This document shows, one piece after another, positions 56,805 to 64,000 of a DNA stretch of 64,000 nt. This DNA is from Chachezhania sediminis (GTDB lineage Bacteria; Pseudomonadota; Alphaproteobacteria; Rhodobacterales; Rhodobacteraceae). The stretch's first letter is position 1, and each line of letters opens with the position of its first letter. The translations under genes and the position numbers were made by a program. The stretch spans positions 248,001 to 312,000 of the forward strand of contig NZ_VOPH01000003.1 of assembly GCF_009765275.1 (NCBI RefSeq), in the 5' to 3' direction. The notes beneath the pieces were generated by a model. The model did not search any database, was not told the origin of the DNA, and saw only the letters and a list, made by a program, of their open reading frames with translations.

Positions 56805-59800
56805 TCAGCTCGACGGGATCTTCAGCGAGATGTTGCGGCCGCCCTTCTGATAGCGCAGTTCGCTGTCGCTGATGGCGACGATCTGGCCGCCGTCGATGCG
56901 GTCGCCGACCTGCACCTTCTTGTAGCGGCCGTTCTGCAGCCGGACCAGCGCGCGGCGGTTCTTGGGCGTGCCGTAGACGCCAATCAGGTTGATCTTGCGC
57001 AGGTTGATCTGGTTGTTCAGCGTCGCGCGCCGCGCCAGGCTGGCGGTGGACGGGATGCCGGGTGAAACCGTCGCCGGCGCGATCGAGGCGACGCGCTCCG
57101 GCTCCGGCTCGTCTTCCGCTTCGGCCGCGTCCGGGGTGGCGCTGCGGGCGCTGGTCACGGCGGCCGCAGCGGCGCTGGCGGCGGCAGCGGCGGCCGCAGC
57201 CTCGGCATTGGCGCGTTCCACGGCCCGTGCTTCGGCCTGCTGGGCCAGACGCTCGGGGCGCGTCTTGGGCATCATCGAAAGCGCCACGGCCTGCCGGGTG
57301 GCGGAACTCAGGTCGGGGGTTTCCACCTCGGGCTTCGGGTCTGGCGCGGCCTCGGCCTGTTCGGTCGCGGTCGCTTCCTCGGCCGCGGGGGCGCTCAGGA
57401 CTTCCGCGGGCACCTCGGGGCGCACGCGCGGCCGCAGACCGGCAAAGGCCGGTTCCTCCTCGACCTCGGGCGCTGCTTCCAGCTCTGGCAGGCGGTCGCC
57501 CGGGCGCAGGCGCGGGCGCAGCATGATCAGCTGATCGTCGAGAGCGGCAAGTTCGGTCGCTTCGGCTTCGGGCTCTGCCCGGGTCTCCGGTGCGGTGTCG
57601 ATCGCGGTCCGTGCAGCGGCGCCGGTGCCCAGATCGGTCGATGACAGCAGGGCGTCGGTCCGGGTGCGGGTGACAGGCTGCTCTTCGGGGTCCAGCGCGG
57701 CCAGCCGTTCCAGCGGCAGGTCGGTCCGGGCGCCGGGCATCGCGGGCAGGGGGGCCACGGGATGCGACAGGTCGGTCCGGTCGATGCCGGCCACATGCAC
57801 GTCGTTCAGCCCGATGCGCGGCACGACCTGCGGCACGCGCGGAGGGCCGGGCCAGATGCCGGTGGCGGCATAGAGCGCTGCAGCCTCGGCATCGCCCCGG
57901 TCGCGGCCTGCGGGCTCGTCCGGGATCGCTTCGGCCGCGGCCACCGGGTCGGTGACGACAGAGCCGTCATCCGTCAGGGCGGGCAGTTCGGCACCGGTGT
58001 CCTCTTCCGGGCTGCCGAAGCTCGCGTCTTCGGGCTGGGAGGCGACCGTCGCCACGACCTCGGTCATGGGGGGGGCGGCTTCCACCCGGGCGACGGCATC
58101 GTCCGGGGTCGCTTCCGGCGCGATCTCCACCTGCTCGATCCGGCCCGCGTCGCGGCGCAAGAGGCCGGACAGACCGCCTTCGGTAAAGGTCGTGGTCCAC
58201 AGCGCGATGGCGGCCAGAACCAGCAGCAGCCCGACCATCAGGATCAGAAGCAGATGCTTCGGCTTGCCCCGGGTCTGGGCGTTGTCCCGGGCGCCGAAGA
58301 TCGTCATCCGGACGGCTTCGTCATCCTCGGGCGTGGCGGTCCTGGACGTTCCCGCCTTTGCGGCCTCGCCCTTGGAAGGCGCGACGATGGTCTTCTGCGC
58401 GATGGGACCGGTGGGGAAGCCGCCGCCCAGGCCGGGCGGCGGTTTGACCGCGGGGGCCTCTGCGGTCTTCCGGGCCTTGGCTGCCGCCTTGAAATCCGCC
58501 TTGGTCAGCGCTTGCGGCTTTATCGCGTTGCCGGTGCCGGTCTTGGCGTCGTCCCTGGCGGCACGCCGCTTTTCGCGCGCGTCGTCCAGGGCCGACAGGG
58601 CAGTGCCGGCCAGACCGCGAAGGCTGTCCAGGACAGAGCTTCCGGTCTTCTCTGTCGCGTCGCCATTCGGCAACGGGCTGGGCTTGGAGCCCTGCTCGGC
58701 GGTCCCCGTCGTGCCGTCCCGGCGCGACAGGAAGGCGCCGGCGGAGGCCTGCCCGGTCTTCGATGCGGGTGTGTCGGGCACCTCATCCCGGTGCGCGGCC
58801 GGAAGCGGCTCGGGGGGCGGGACTGGGCGCGGGGCAGAGCCTTTGGCGGCGGTTTGCGTATCGGCAAATCCGGCGGCCGTAGGGCCGGCGACCCGTGTCG
58901 CCGTAGCCGGTGCCCCGGCGGGCCCGACTGCAGGCGCAGGGCGCTTGGCCACGTCGGGCCCTTTGCCCTTCGCGTCATCGGGCGCTGCGGGTTCGGACCG
59001 GGCCGGGTCGACCCGGTGGCGCCGGCTGGAAAAGCCGGTCAGGGGGCCTGTGTCGTCCTGTTCCGCCTCGGGGGCCGTGTCCGCTGCGGCGGCAGGCGCC
59101 TGCGCTGCGGCTGCGGGCTTTTTCGCGGGCTTCGGTTCAGGCTTGGCGGGCGGCGTCTTGGCCTCGGCCGCTTTGGCGGCGGGGGCGGACCCGTTCGGGC
59201 GTCGCGATGCGAAGGCCGGGGCGGGATCCGGCGCGGGCTCGGGCTGCGAAGGCGGTTGTGCACGCCGAGCCGATGCGCCAGCCGAAACACCAGCCGAGGC
59301 CCCGGGCGGGGAAACAGGCGCCGCGAGCGGCGGGGCCGGTGATGCGGGCTTGCGCGGGGCAGGGGCCGGCCTGGCTTCGGCCTTCGGGGTCTTCGCGGGC
59401 GTGGCGGCGACCGGTTCCAGGTCGAACAGATCTTGCTGGCCCGGGGCCGCTTTGGGCGGGGCTTCGGCCTTGGGCTTTTCCGGATCGGGGGCCTTCGCCT
59501 TGGGCGCTTCCGGTGCAGGGGCTTTCGTCACCGCCGTTTCCGGTGCAGGCAGTTCCGCAGCGGCGGCGGGCGCCGGCATCTTCGCGGGGCCCACGACGTG
59601 GATCGGTTCCGCGTCGGGTTCGACCGCGGCGGTGCCGCTCCAGCTGGACGCGCGGCCGGTCAGGCCGAAGAACGGCTCGCCCGTGTAGCCGCTGCCATTG
59701 GGCATGGCGACAAAGCTGACCGGGTTGAAATCGTGTTCGACCGCAAAGGTTTCGGCTTCTTCCAGAGTTTCCAGCGCCACGGCCGCGACATGGGTCAGCG

Positions 59801-60128
59801 CCCCGTCTGCGGCGATGTCATAGGCCAGTTCCTCGACCGGATAGGGCGTGGCCCCATCCAGCGCGGCGGCACCCATCATCAGGCGGTCCTGGTCCGGCAC
59901 GGTGCCGGTTTCGATCGACAGGTAACGGATCTGTTCGTTGGGAATGACGACCTTGGTGGCGAAGCCCTGCGGCGACAGCTTCAGCGCGGTGTCCCGCAGC
60001 CCGGCCAGCGCGGCGCCCAGATCGGGCGCATCAAGCGGCACTTCCCCGGCCGTCCGCCAGCCGTCTGGCGCACGATGGAGGAGCGCGATCCCCTCGACGG
60101 AAAGCGAAAGCGCAAAGTCCGGTTTCAT
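56805..60128 (-). CDS. single-pass membrane protein with PilM/GspL-like N- and PilP/GspC-like C-terminal domains
   Basis: A 1107-residue protein. Residues 1-~150 resemble the cytoplasmic actin-like fold of PilM/GspL (FALSLSVEGIALLHRA, VVIPNEQIRYLSIETG, DGATPYPVEELAYDI). Residues ~175-600 are Ala/Pro/Lys-rich low complexity. One membrane helix (HLLLILMVGLLLVLAAIALW) is at ~624-646, followed by an acidic Ala/Pro-rich periplasmic part. The last ~75 residues (INLIGVYGTPKNRRALVRLQ, KVQVGDRIDGGQIVAISDSELRYQKGGRNISLKIP) look like the homology region of PilP/GspC. Topology is N-in, C-out. Databases may label it as translation initiation factor 2 because of the low complexity, which would be wrong. 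No pilus genes are adjacent. Confidence 0.75.
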   Translation of the reverse strand: MKPDFALSLSVEGIALLHRAPDGWRTAGEVPLDAPDLGAALAGLRDTALKLSPQGFATKVVIPNEQIRYLSIETGTVPDQDRLMMGAAALDGATPYPVEELAYDIAADGALTHVAAVALETLEEAETFAVEHDFNPVSFVAMPNGSGYTGEPFFGLTGRASSWSGTAAVEPDAEPIHVVGPAKMPAPAAAAELPAPETAVTKAPAPEAPKAKAPDPEKPKAEAPPKAAPGQQDLFDLEPVAATPAKTPKAEARPAPAPRKPASPAPPLAAPVSPPGASAGVSAGASARRAQPPSQPEPAPDPAPAFASRRPNGSAPAAKAAEAKTPPAKPEPKPAKKPAAAAQAPAAAADTAPEAEQDDTGPLTGFSSRRHRVDPARSEPAAPDDAKGKGPDVAKRPAPAVGPAGAPATATRVAGPTAAGFADTQTAAKGSAPRPVPPPEPLPAAHRDEVPDTPASKTGQASAGAFLSRRDGTTGTAEQGSKPSPLPNGDATEKTGSSVLDSLRGLAGTALSALDDAREKRRAARDDAKTGTGNAIKPQALTKADFKAAAKARKTAEAPAVKPPPGLGGGFPTGPIAQKTIVAPSKGEAAKAGTSRTATPEDDEAVRMTIFGARDNAQTRGKPKHLLLILMVGLLLVLAAIALWTTTFTEGGLSGLLRRDAGRIEQVEIAPEATPDDAVARVEAAPPMTEVVATVASQPEDASFGSPEEDTGAELPALTDDGSVVTDPVAAAEAIPDEPAGRDRGDAEAAALYAATGIWPGPPRVPQVVPRIGLNDVHVAGIDRTDLSHPVAPLPAMPGARTDLPLERLAALDPEEQPVTRTRTDALLSSTDLGTGAAARTAIDTAPETRAEPEAEATELAALDDQLIMLRPRLRPGDRLPELEAAPEVEEEPAFAGLRPRVRPEVPAEVLSAPAAEEATATEQAEAAPDPKPEVETPDLSSATRQAVALSMMPKTRPERLAQQAEARAVERANAEAAAAAAAASAAAAAVTSARSATPDAAEAEDEPEPERVASIAPATVSPGIPSTASLARRATLNNQINLRKINLIGVYGTPKNRRALVRLQNGRYKKVQVGDRIDGGQIVAISDSELRYQKGGRNISLKIPSS

Positions 60129-60296
60129 GCTATGGCCATACCACCAGAGAACACAGTAAAGCTACCTCGCGATCAGGTTAAGCCCGTTACACTGTGCCCG
60201 GTCAAGTTGCCGCCCAGCCGACGCCATGCCGTCATGTTACGGCCGACTCGCCGCTGCTGGCACGGGCACCTGACGTTGGTATCATGGGAGAGAGCC

Positions 60297-61004
60297 TTGA
60301 AACAGATTGCAATTCTTCTGGTAACGGCGATTTTCGTCCAGACCGGCGTCGTCCGGCAAGCCCTTGCCGAAGAGACCCGGACCCCGTCCATAACCATCCA
60401 GGCCCAGGGCGTCGTCGATGCCGAACCGGACATGGCCACGATCGTTCTGGGCGTCAGCACCCGCGCGTCCGAGGCGCAGGCGGCCTTCGAGGCCACGACC
60501 GAGTCGGCGTCGAAGATCCTGGATGCGCTGTCCGGGCTGGGAATCGCCGACAAGGATGTCCAGACGCGCGCAATCACGCTGACGCCGATCCAGAAGGGCG
60601 ACTATGACGGCGATACTCCGCCGGAAATCGTGGCCTACGAGGCGTCGAACCAGGTGACTGTGCGCGTCCTGAACCTGGACGAACTGGGCAAGGTGCTTGA
60701 TTCGGTGGCCGGCGCGGGCGCCAACACGCTGCAGGGGCTGCAATTCGGCCTGGCCGAGCCCGGGCCGCTGCGGGATCAGGCCCGCGCCGCGGCCGTCAAG
60801 GACGCGATCCGTCAGGCCGGCATGTATGCCGAGGCCGCAGGGCTGAAGCTGGGCCGGATCCTGTCGATCGAGACGCGCGGCGGCTATGGCGCGCCGATGA
60901 TGATGGAAGCGGCCAGCTTTTCGTCCGCCAAGCGGTCCGTGGCCAAGGGCGAGGTATCGGTCACCGACGAGATCGGTGTCGAATTCGAACTGGTCGCGCA
61001 GTAA
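60297..61004 (+). CDS. periplasmic SIMPL-domain (DUF541) protein
   Basis: A 235-residue protein. A TTG start at 60297 with GGGAGAGAG upstream gives the signal peptide LKQIAILLVTAIFVQTGVVRQALA. The SIMPL domain covers residues ~33-230: SITIQAQGVVDAEPDMATIVLGV, YEASNQVTVRVLNLDELG, GLQFGLAEPGPLRDQARAAAVKDA and the C-terminal VEFELVA. Members (YggE, BP26/OMP28) form ring-like oligomers and protect against oxidative stress. No ATG lies at a fitting place in the frame. Divergent from the 1107-residue gene with a 168-bp gap. Confidence 0.88.
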   Translation: MKQIAILLVTAIFVQTGVVRQALAEETRTPSITIQAQGVVDAEPDMATIVLGVSTRASEAQAAFEATTESASKILDALSGLGIADKDVQTRAITLTPIQKGDYDGDTPPEIVAYEASNQVTVRVLNLDELGKVLDSVAGAGANTLQGLQFGLAEPGPLRDQARAAAVKDAIRQAGMYAEAAGLKLGRILSIETRGGYGAPMMMEAASFSSAKRSVAKGEVSVTDEIGVEFELVAQ

Positions 61005-61032
61005 ACGCCGGCCGCACCGGATCGGGAACAAC

Positions 61033-61065
61033 AAGGGCCCGCTGCACATGCAGCGGGCCCTTTCG
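61033..61065. terminator. strong hairpin between SIMPL gene and metY
   Basis: AAGGGCCCGCTGCA / TGCAGCGGGCCCTT, a perfect 14-bp complement with practically no loop (paired less near the centre), then TCG ATTCT. It separates two convergent genes and can serve both. Confidence 0.8.
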
Positions 61066-61107
61066 ATTCTGTCCCGCTTGCAGCCCGGTGGATGGGCTGC
61101 ACCAGGA

Positions 61108-62400
61108 TCAGGCCGTGGCCTTGGCCAGCGCTTGGTCCAGGTCGGCGATCAGGTCGTCGGCATCCTCGATCCCGATCGACACGCGCACCATGCTGGGGCC
61201 CGCGCCCGCCGCTTCCTGCTGTTCCGGCGTCAGCTGCCGGTGCGTGGTCGAGGCGGAGTGGATGATCAGCGACCGCGTATCGCCCAGGTTGGCGACATGG
61301 CTGAAGATCTCCAGTGCGTTCACCAGCTTGACGCAGGCGTCGTAACCGCCCTTGACCCCGAAGGTGAACAGGCCGCCGGCGCCCTTGGGGCAGATCTTCT
61401 TACCGCGTTCGTAATAGGGAGAGGAGGGCAGGCCGGCATAGGTGACCTTCTCGATCCGCGGATCGGCTTCCAGCCAGGCGGCGACCTTCTTGGCGTTCTC
61501 GACATGCCGCGCCATGCGCAGCGACAGCGTCTCGATCCCCATCAGGGTGTAATGCGCGCCCTGCGGGTTCATGGTCATGCCCAGATCGCGCAGGCCCACG
61601 GCGATGCCGTGGAAGGTGAAGGCCAGGGGGCCGAAGGTCTCGTGGAACTTCAGTCCGTGATAGGCGGGTTCCGGCTGCGACAGCGACGGGAACTTGTCCG
61701 AGGCCGACCAGTCGAAATTGCCGCTGTCGACCACCACGCCGCCGGTCACGGTGCCGTTGCCGGTCAGGTACTTCGTGGTCGAATGGACGACCAGCGTCGC
61801 GCCGTGTTCGAACGGCCGGCACAGGTACGGCGTGGCCGAGGTGTTGTCGACGATCATCGGCAGGCCGGCGCCCTGGGCAATCGCGCCGATGGCGTCCAGG
61901 TCGGTGACATAGCCGCCCGGGTTGGCAATCGATTCGCAGAAGATCGCGCGGGTGTCGTCGTCGATGGCGGCCTTCACGGCGTCCAGATCGTCAAAGTCGA
62001 CCAGCTTGGCCGACCAGCCGAACCGCTTGATGGTCTGGGTGAACTGGGTCAGCGTGCCGCCGTAAAGGCGGGTCGATGCCACCACGTTCCGTCCCGGCGC
62101 CATCAGCGGGAACAGCGCCATGATCTGGGCCGCGTGGCCGGACGAACAGCAGACCGCGCCGACGCCGCCTTCCAGCGTCGCGATGCGTTCCTGCAGCACC
62201 GCAACCGTCGGGTTGGTCAGGCGGGAATAGATGAAGCCCACCTCCTGCAGGTTGAACAGCGCGGCCGCGTGATCGGCATCGCGGAAGACATAGGCCGTGG
62301 TCTGGTAGATCGGCGTCTGCCGGGCTCCGGTCGCGGGGTCCGGCTGTGCGCCGGCATGGATCTGGAGCGTGTCGAAGCCGTAGCTGGGCGTGTCGCTCAT
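61108..62400 (-). CDS. metY: O-acetylhomoserine sulfhydrylase (aminocarboxypropyltransferase)
   Basis: A 430-residue PLP enzyme of the Cys/Met metabolism family. It makes homocysteine from O-acetylhomoserine and sulfide. Motifs: GFDTLQIHAGAQPDPATGARQTPIYQTTAYVF, YSRLTNPTVAVLQERIATLEGG, VDNTSATPYLCRPFEHGA, and the PLP lysine in VHSTTKYLTGNG (~residue 210). The length of ~430 fits MetY better than MetB/MetC (~380-400). It uses product from the hom pathway (22.9 kb). Confidence 0.95.
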   Translation of the reverse strand: MSDTPSYGFDTLQIHAGAQPDPATGARQTPIYQTTAYVFRDADHAAALFNLQEVGFIYSRLTNPTVAVLQERIATLEGGVGAVCCSSGHAAQIMALFPLMAPGRNVVASTRLYGGTLTQFTQTIKRFGWSAKLVDFDDLDAVKAAIDDDTRAIFCESIANPGGYVTDLDAIGAIAQGAGLPMIVDNTSATPYLCRPFEHGATLVVHSTTKYLTGNGTVTGGVVVDSGNFDWSASDKFPSLSQPEPAYHGLKFHETFGPLAFTFHGIAVGLRDLGMTMNPQGAHYTLMGIETLSLRMARHVENAKKVAAWLEADPRIEKVTYAGLPSSPYYERGKKICPKGAGGLFTFGVKGGYDACVKLVNALEIFSHVANLGDTRSLIIHSASTTHRQLTPEQQEAAGAGPSMVRVSIGIEDADDLIADLDQALAKATA

Positions 62401-63014
62401 GGGGACGGTCCTCCTCGGGTCTGATGGCGGCAGGGTTAAGGCTTTGGCGGGACCGCCGCAACAGGACCCGCAGCCCGGTTGCGGCGTTCCCGCGATGGCG
62501 GGCCCATGTCTACCCCTGCCAATGGCAGGCAGGCCATAGGGTAATTCATGCGATGCGGGTCATGGAACAGGCTGCAGCGGCGTCGGAACATCATCAAGGG
62601 CATCGCAGGTGTATTCGATGCCCTTGGCGTGAACGCGATCCGGGCCCGGGGTCGTACAGCCTGGTGATGGCAGGTCGCGCAGAGGAGAGATCAGGATCCT
62701 CGGACGACGACCTGCGGAGGTCCGGATCCGGACGGCGATGCCATGACGGCGTTTTCCGCATTCCGACACCGATACGAAGGTTCCCGGGCCCCGGCTTGCC
62801 AAGGCTCGAATGGCGATCCTCGCGCACCGGAGCCCATGCGAAGAGTCCCGGACGGAAACAGCCGGCCCACGAATCCCGGATGGCAGCCCCTGTACAGCGA
62901 TGCGCGGGAAGGGAGACCCCGACCAAGAATCCCGAAGGACGCGTCCCAAGCCAACACCGGCGCGGGGTGGTTTCCCGGAAAAAGGCGGCGGTCGGCCCCG
63001 GAAGGGGGCTGCGC
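62401..63014. other. intergenic, 614 bp, degenerate repeated words
   Basis: No supportable gene. Between 62690 and 62940 words such as ATCCTCGG, GTCCCGGACGG, ATCCCGGATGG and ATCCCGAAGGAC recur irregularly, giving pseudo-periodic translations on both strands. They do not form a regular array. The metY promoter should lie near 62401-62500. Confidence 0.45.
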
Positions 63015-64000
63015 CTACCAGGTGTCGATGAAGCGGTACTTCTTTCCCTCGCGTTTCGGCGGGGGTGGCAGGCCGCGCAGGCCGTTCGCGATCCAGCGGC
63101 GGGTATCGGCCGGGTCGATCACGTCGTCCAGCCCACCGCCCGCGGCCGAATTCACCGCGCGGGCCTTTTCATAGCTGTCGGCGACACGGGTCTCGAACTC
63201 GATCCGGCGTTCCTCAGGGTCCTCGATGGCCATCAGCACGTCGCGATAGCCCAGCTTGACCGCGCCTTCGATGTTCATCCCGGCGAATTCGGCGGTGGGC
63301 CAGGCCACGTTGATCAGCCCCACGCCCCCCGAACCGCCGCACATCGCCAGCACGCCCAGGCCATAGCCCTTGCGCACGACGACCGAAAACAGCGGCACGT
63401 CGATATTGGCGCCAGTCTGGAACATCCGCGCGGCATGGCGCACCAGCGCCGTCTGTTCGTGGTCGGGGCCGACCATGATCCCGGGGCAGTCCATCAGGGA
63501 CACGACGGGAATGTCGAAGGCATCGCACAGTTGCAGGAACCGCGCGCCCTTGTCCGACCCGTCCGAATCCAGCGCGCCGGCCAGATGGTGCGGGTTGTTG
63601 GCGATGATGCCCACGGGCCGCCCTTCGATCCGGGCGAAGGCGGTGATCACGCCGATGCCGAAATCCTTTCGGATCTCCAGCACCGACCCGGTATCGGCCA
63701 GGGTTTGGATGACCTGCCGCATGTCATAGAGGCGGGTGCGCTTTTCCGGCACGATATGGCGCAGAGGACGCTGGTCGGGCGCTTCCCACTCTGCCACCGG
63801 GCCCTGGAAATAGGACAGGTACTTCTTGGCGACCGCCACTGCCTCGTCCTCGTCCCGGACCAGGATGTCGACGACGCCGTTCGACACCTGCATCGACATC
63901 GGGCCGACCTCGTCCGGCGTATAGACGCCCAGGCCGCCGCCCTCGATCATCGCCGGTCCGCCCATGGCGATGGTCGACGCCTCGGTCGCGATGATCACGT
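63015..64000 (-). CDS. acyl-CoA carboxylase carboxyltransferase subunit, partial at window end
   Basis: The C-terminal ~328 residues of a biotin-dependent carboxyltransferase; the N-terminal part lies beyond 64000. Conserved phrases: MGGPAMIEGGGLGVYTPDEVGP, RKDFGIGVITAFARIEGRPVGIIANNP (oxyanion-forming crotonase loop), VVSLMDCPGIMVGPDHEQ, RKGYGLGVLAMCGGSGG. It transfers CO2 from biotin to an acyl-CoA. The two-Gly-rich loops support catalysis. The region after the carboxyl domain ends PPPPKREGKKYRFIDTW. Whether the substrate is propionyl-, methylcrotonyl- or another acyl-CoA cannot be told from this part; neighbours are beyond the window. Confidence 0.9.
   Translation of the reverse strand, partial: VIIATEASTIAMGGPAMIEGGGLGVYTPDEVGPMSMQVSNGVVDILVRDEDEAVAVAKKYLSYFQGPVAEWEAPDQRPLRHIVPEKRTRLYDMRQVIQTLADTGSVLEIRKDFGIGVITAFARIEGRPVGIIANNPHHLAGALDSDGSDKGARFLQLCDAFDIPVVSLMDCPGIMVGPDHEQTALVRHAARMFQTGANIDVPLFSVVVRKGYGLGVLAMCGGSGGVGLINVAWPTAEFAGMNIEGAVKLGYRDVLMAIEDPEERRIEFETRVADSYEKARAVNSAAGGGLDDVIDPADTRRWIANGLRGLPPPPKREGKKYRFIDTW

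Noticed and set aside
56805-60128. Translation initiation factor IF-2-like protein
   Set aside because: Similarity would rest on Ala/Pro/Lys-rich low complexity; no GTPase motifs are present and there is a membrane helix.
62680-62950. CRISPR-like array
   Set aside because: The repeated words are short, variable and irregularly spaced; no constant repeat of 24-40 bp with unique spacers, and no cas genes.

Overview
The window looks like the chromosome of a GC-rich alphaproteobacterium of the Rhodobacterales (Paracoccaceae/Roseobacter type). Supporting signs are the hom-glpX-recJ-tRNA-Glu run, an rluD-rpoH pair next to a small DUF6476-type membrane protein, a CarD regulator downstream of a SUV3-like helicase / S4 protein / 7Fe ferredoxin row, a two-helix 58-residue membrane protein typical of the group, and intergenic repeats with the phrase CTCCCGCCGGAGGC. 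This placement is inference from gene content; no rRNA is present.

Layout. 0.3-4.4 kb: LysR regulator, small secreted protein, lepA, NTF2-like secreted protein. 4.4-6.4 kb: a low-GC accessory patch with a SIR2-domain (defence-type) gene broken by one in-frame TAG and a convergent solitary Phd/YefM antitoxin whose promoter carries two TTGTACAA palindromes. 6.4-10.1 kb: MarC-type membrane protein, a two-gene HlyD-like membrane-fusion unit, small membrane and periplasmic proteins. 10.4-19.5 kb: a tightly overlapped operon (substrate-binding protein, two permeases, 65-residue membrane protein, DUF1801 protein, two ATPases, DhaK-DhaL kinase) headed by a LacI regulator; three copies of one 16-bp motif lie at the regulator and operon promoters. 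19.8-24.7 kb: tRNA-Glu, recJ, glpX, hom, a lipoprotein. 24.8-31.5 kb: TetR regulator, a BFD-like 2Fe-2S protein, and ugpB-A-E-C behind a Pho-box-like sequence, with a hairpin-bounded insertion between ugpA and ugpE.

31.6-36.8 kb: a DHOD-like flavoprotein plus glutamine-synthetase-like enzyme, divergent from a GntP permease and a GntR/FCD regulator; this is a candidate uncharacterised pathway. 36.9-43 kb: DUF6476 protein, rluD, rpoH, pepF, and a DNA ligase/exonuclease repair pair. 44-51.3 kb: lysophospholipase-like hydrolase, SCP2 protein, TPR protein, SUV3-like helicase with an RGG-like tail, S4 protein, fdxA, carD. 51.4-64 kb: cobS/cobT, a Kef-type antiporter, an Lrp regulator with a 10-bp inverted operator pair, a frameshifted methyltransferase, a 1107-residue protein joining PilM/GspL-like and PilP/GspC-like ends, a SIMPL-domain protein, metY, and the 3' part of an acyl-CoA carboxylase carboxyltransferase gene running off the window.

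Most of the window is ordinary core chromosome. The items most worth checking are the broken SIR2/orphan antitoxin patch, the DHA-kinase-linked ABC operon with its reconstructed operator, the DHOD-like/GS-like/GntP cluster, the 1107-residue pilus-assembly-like fusion, and several intergenic inverted-repeat elements.
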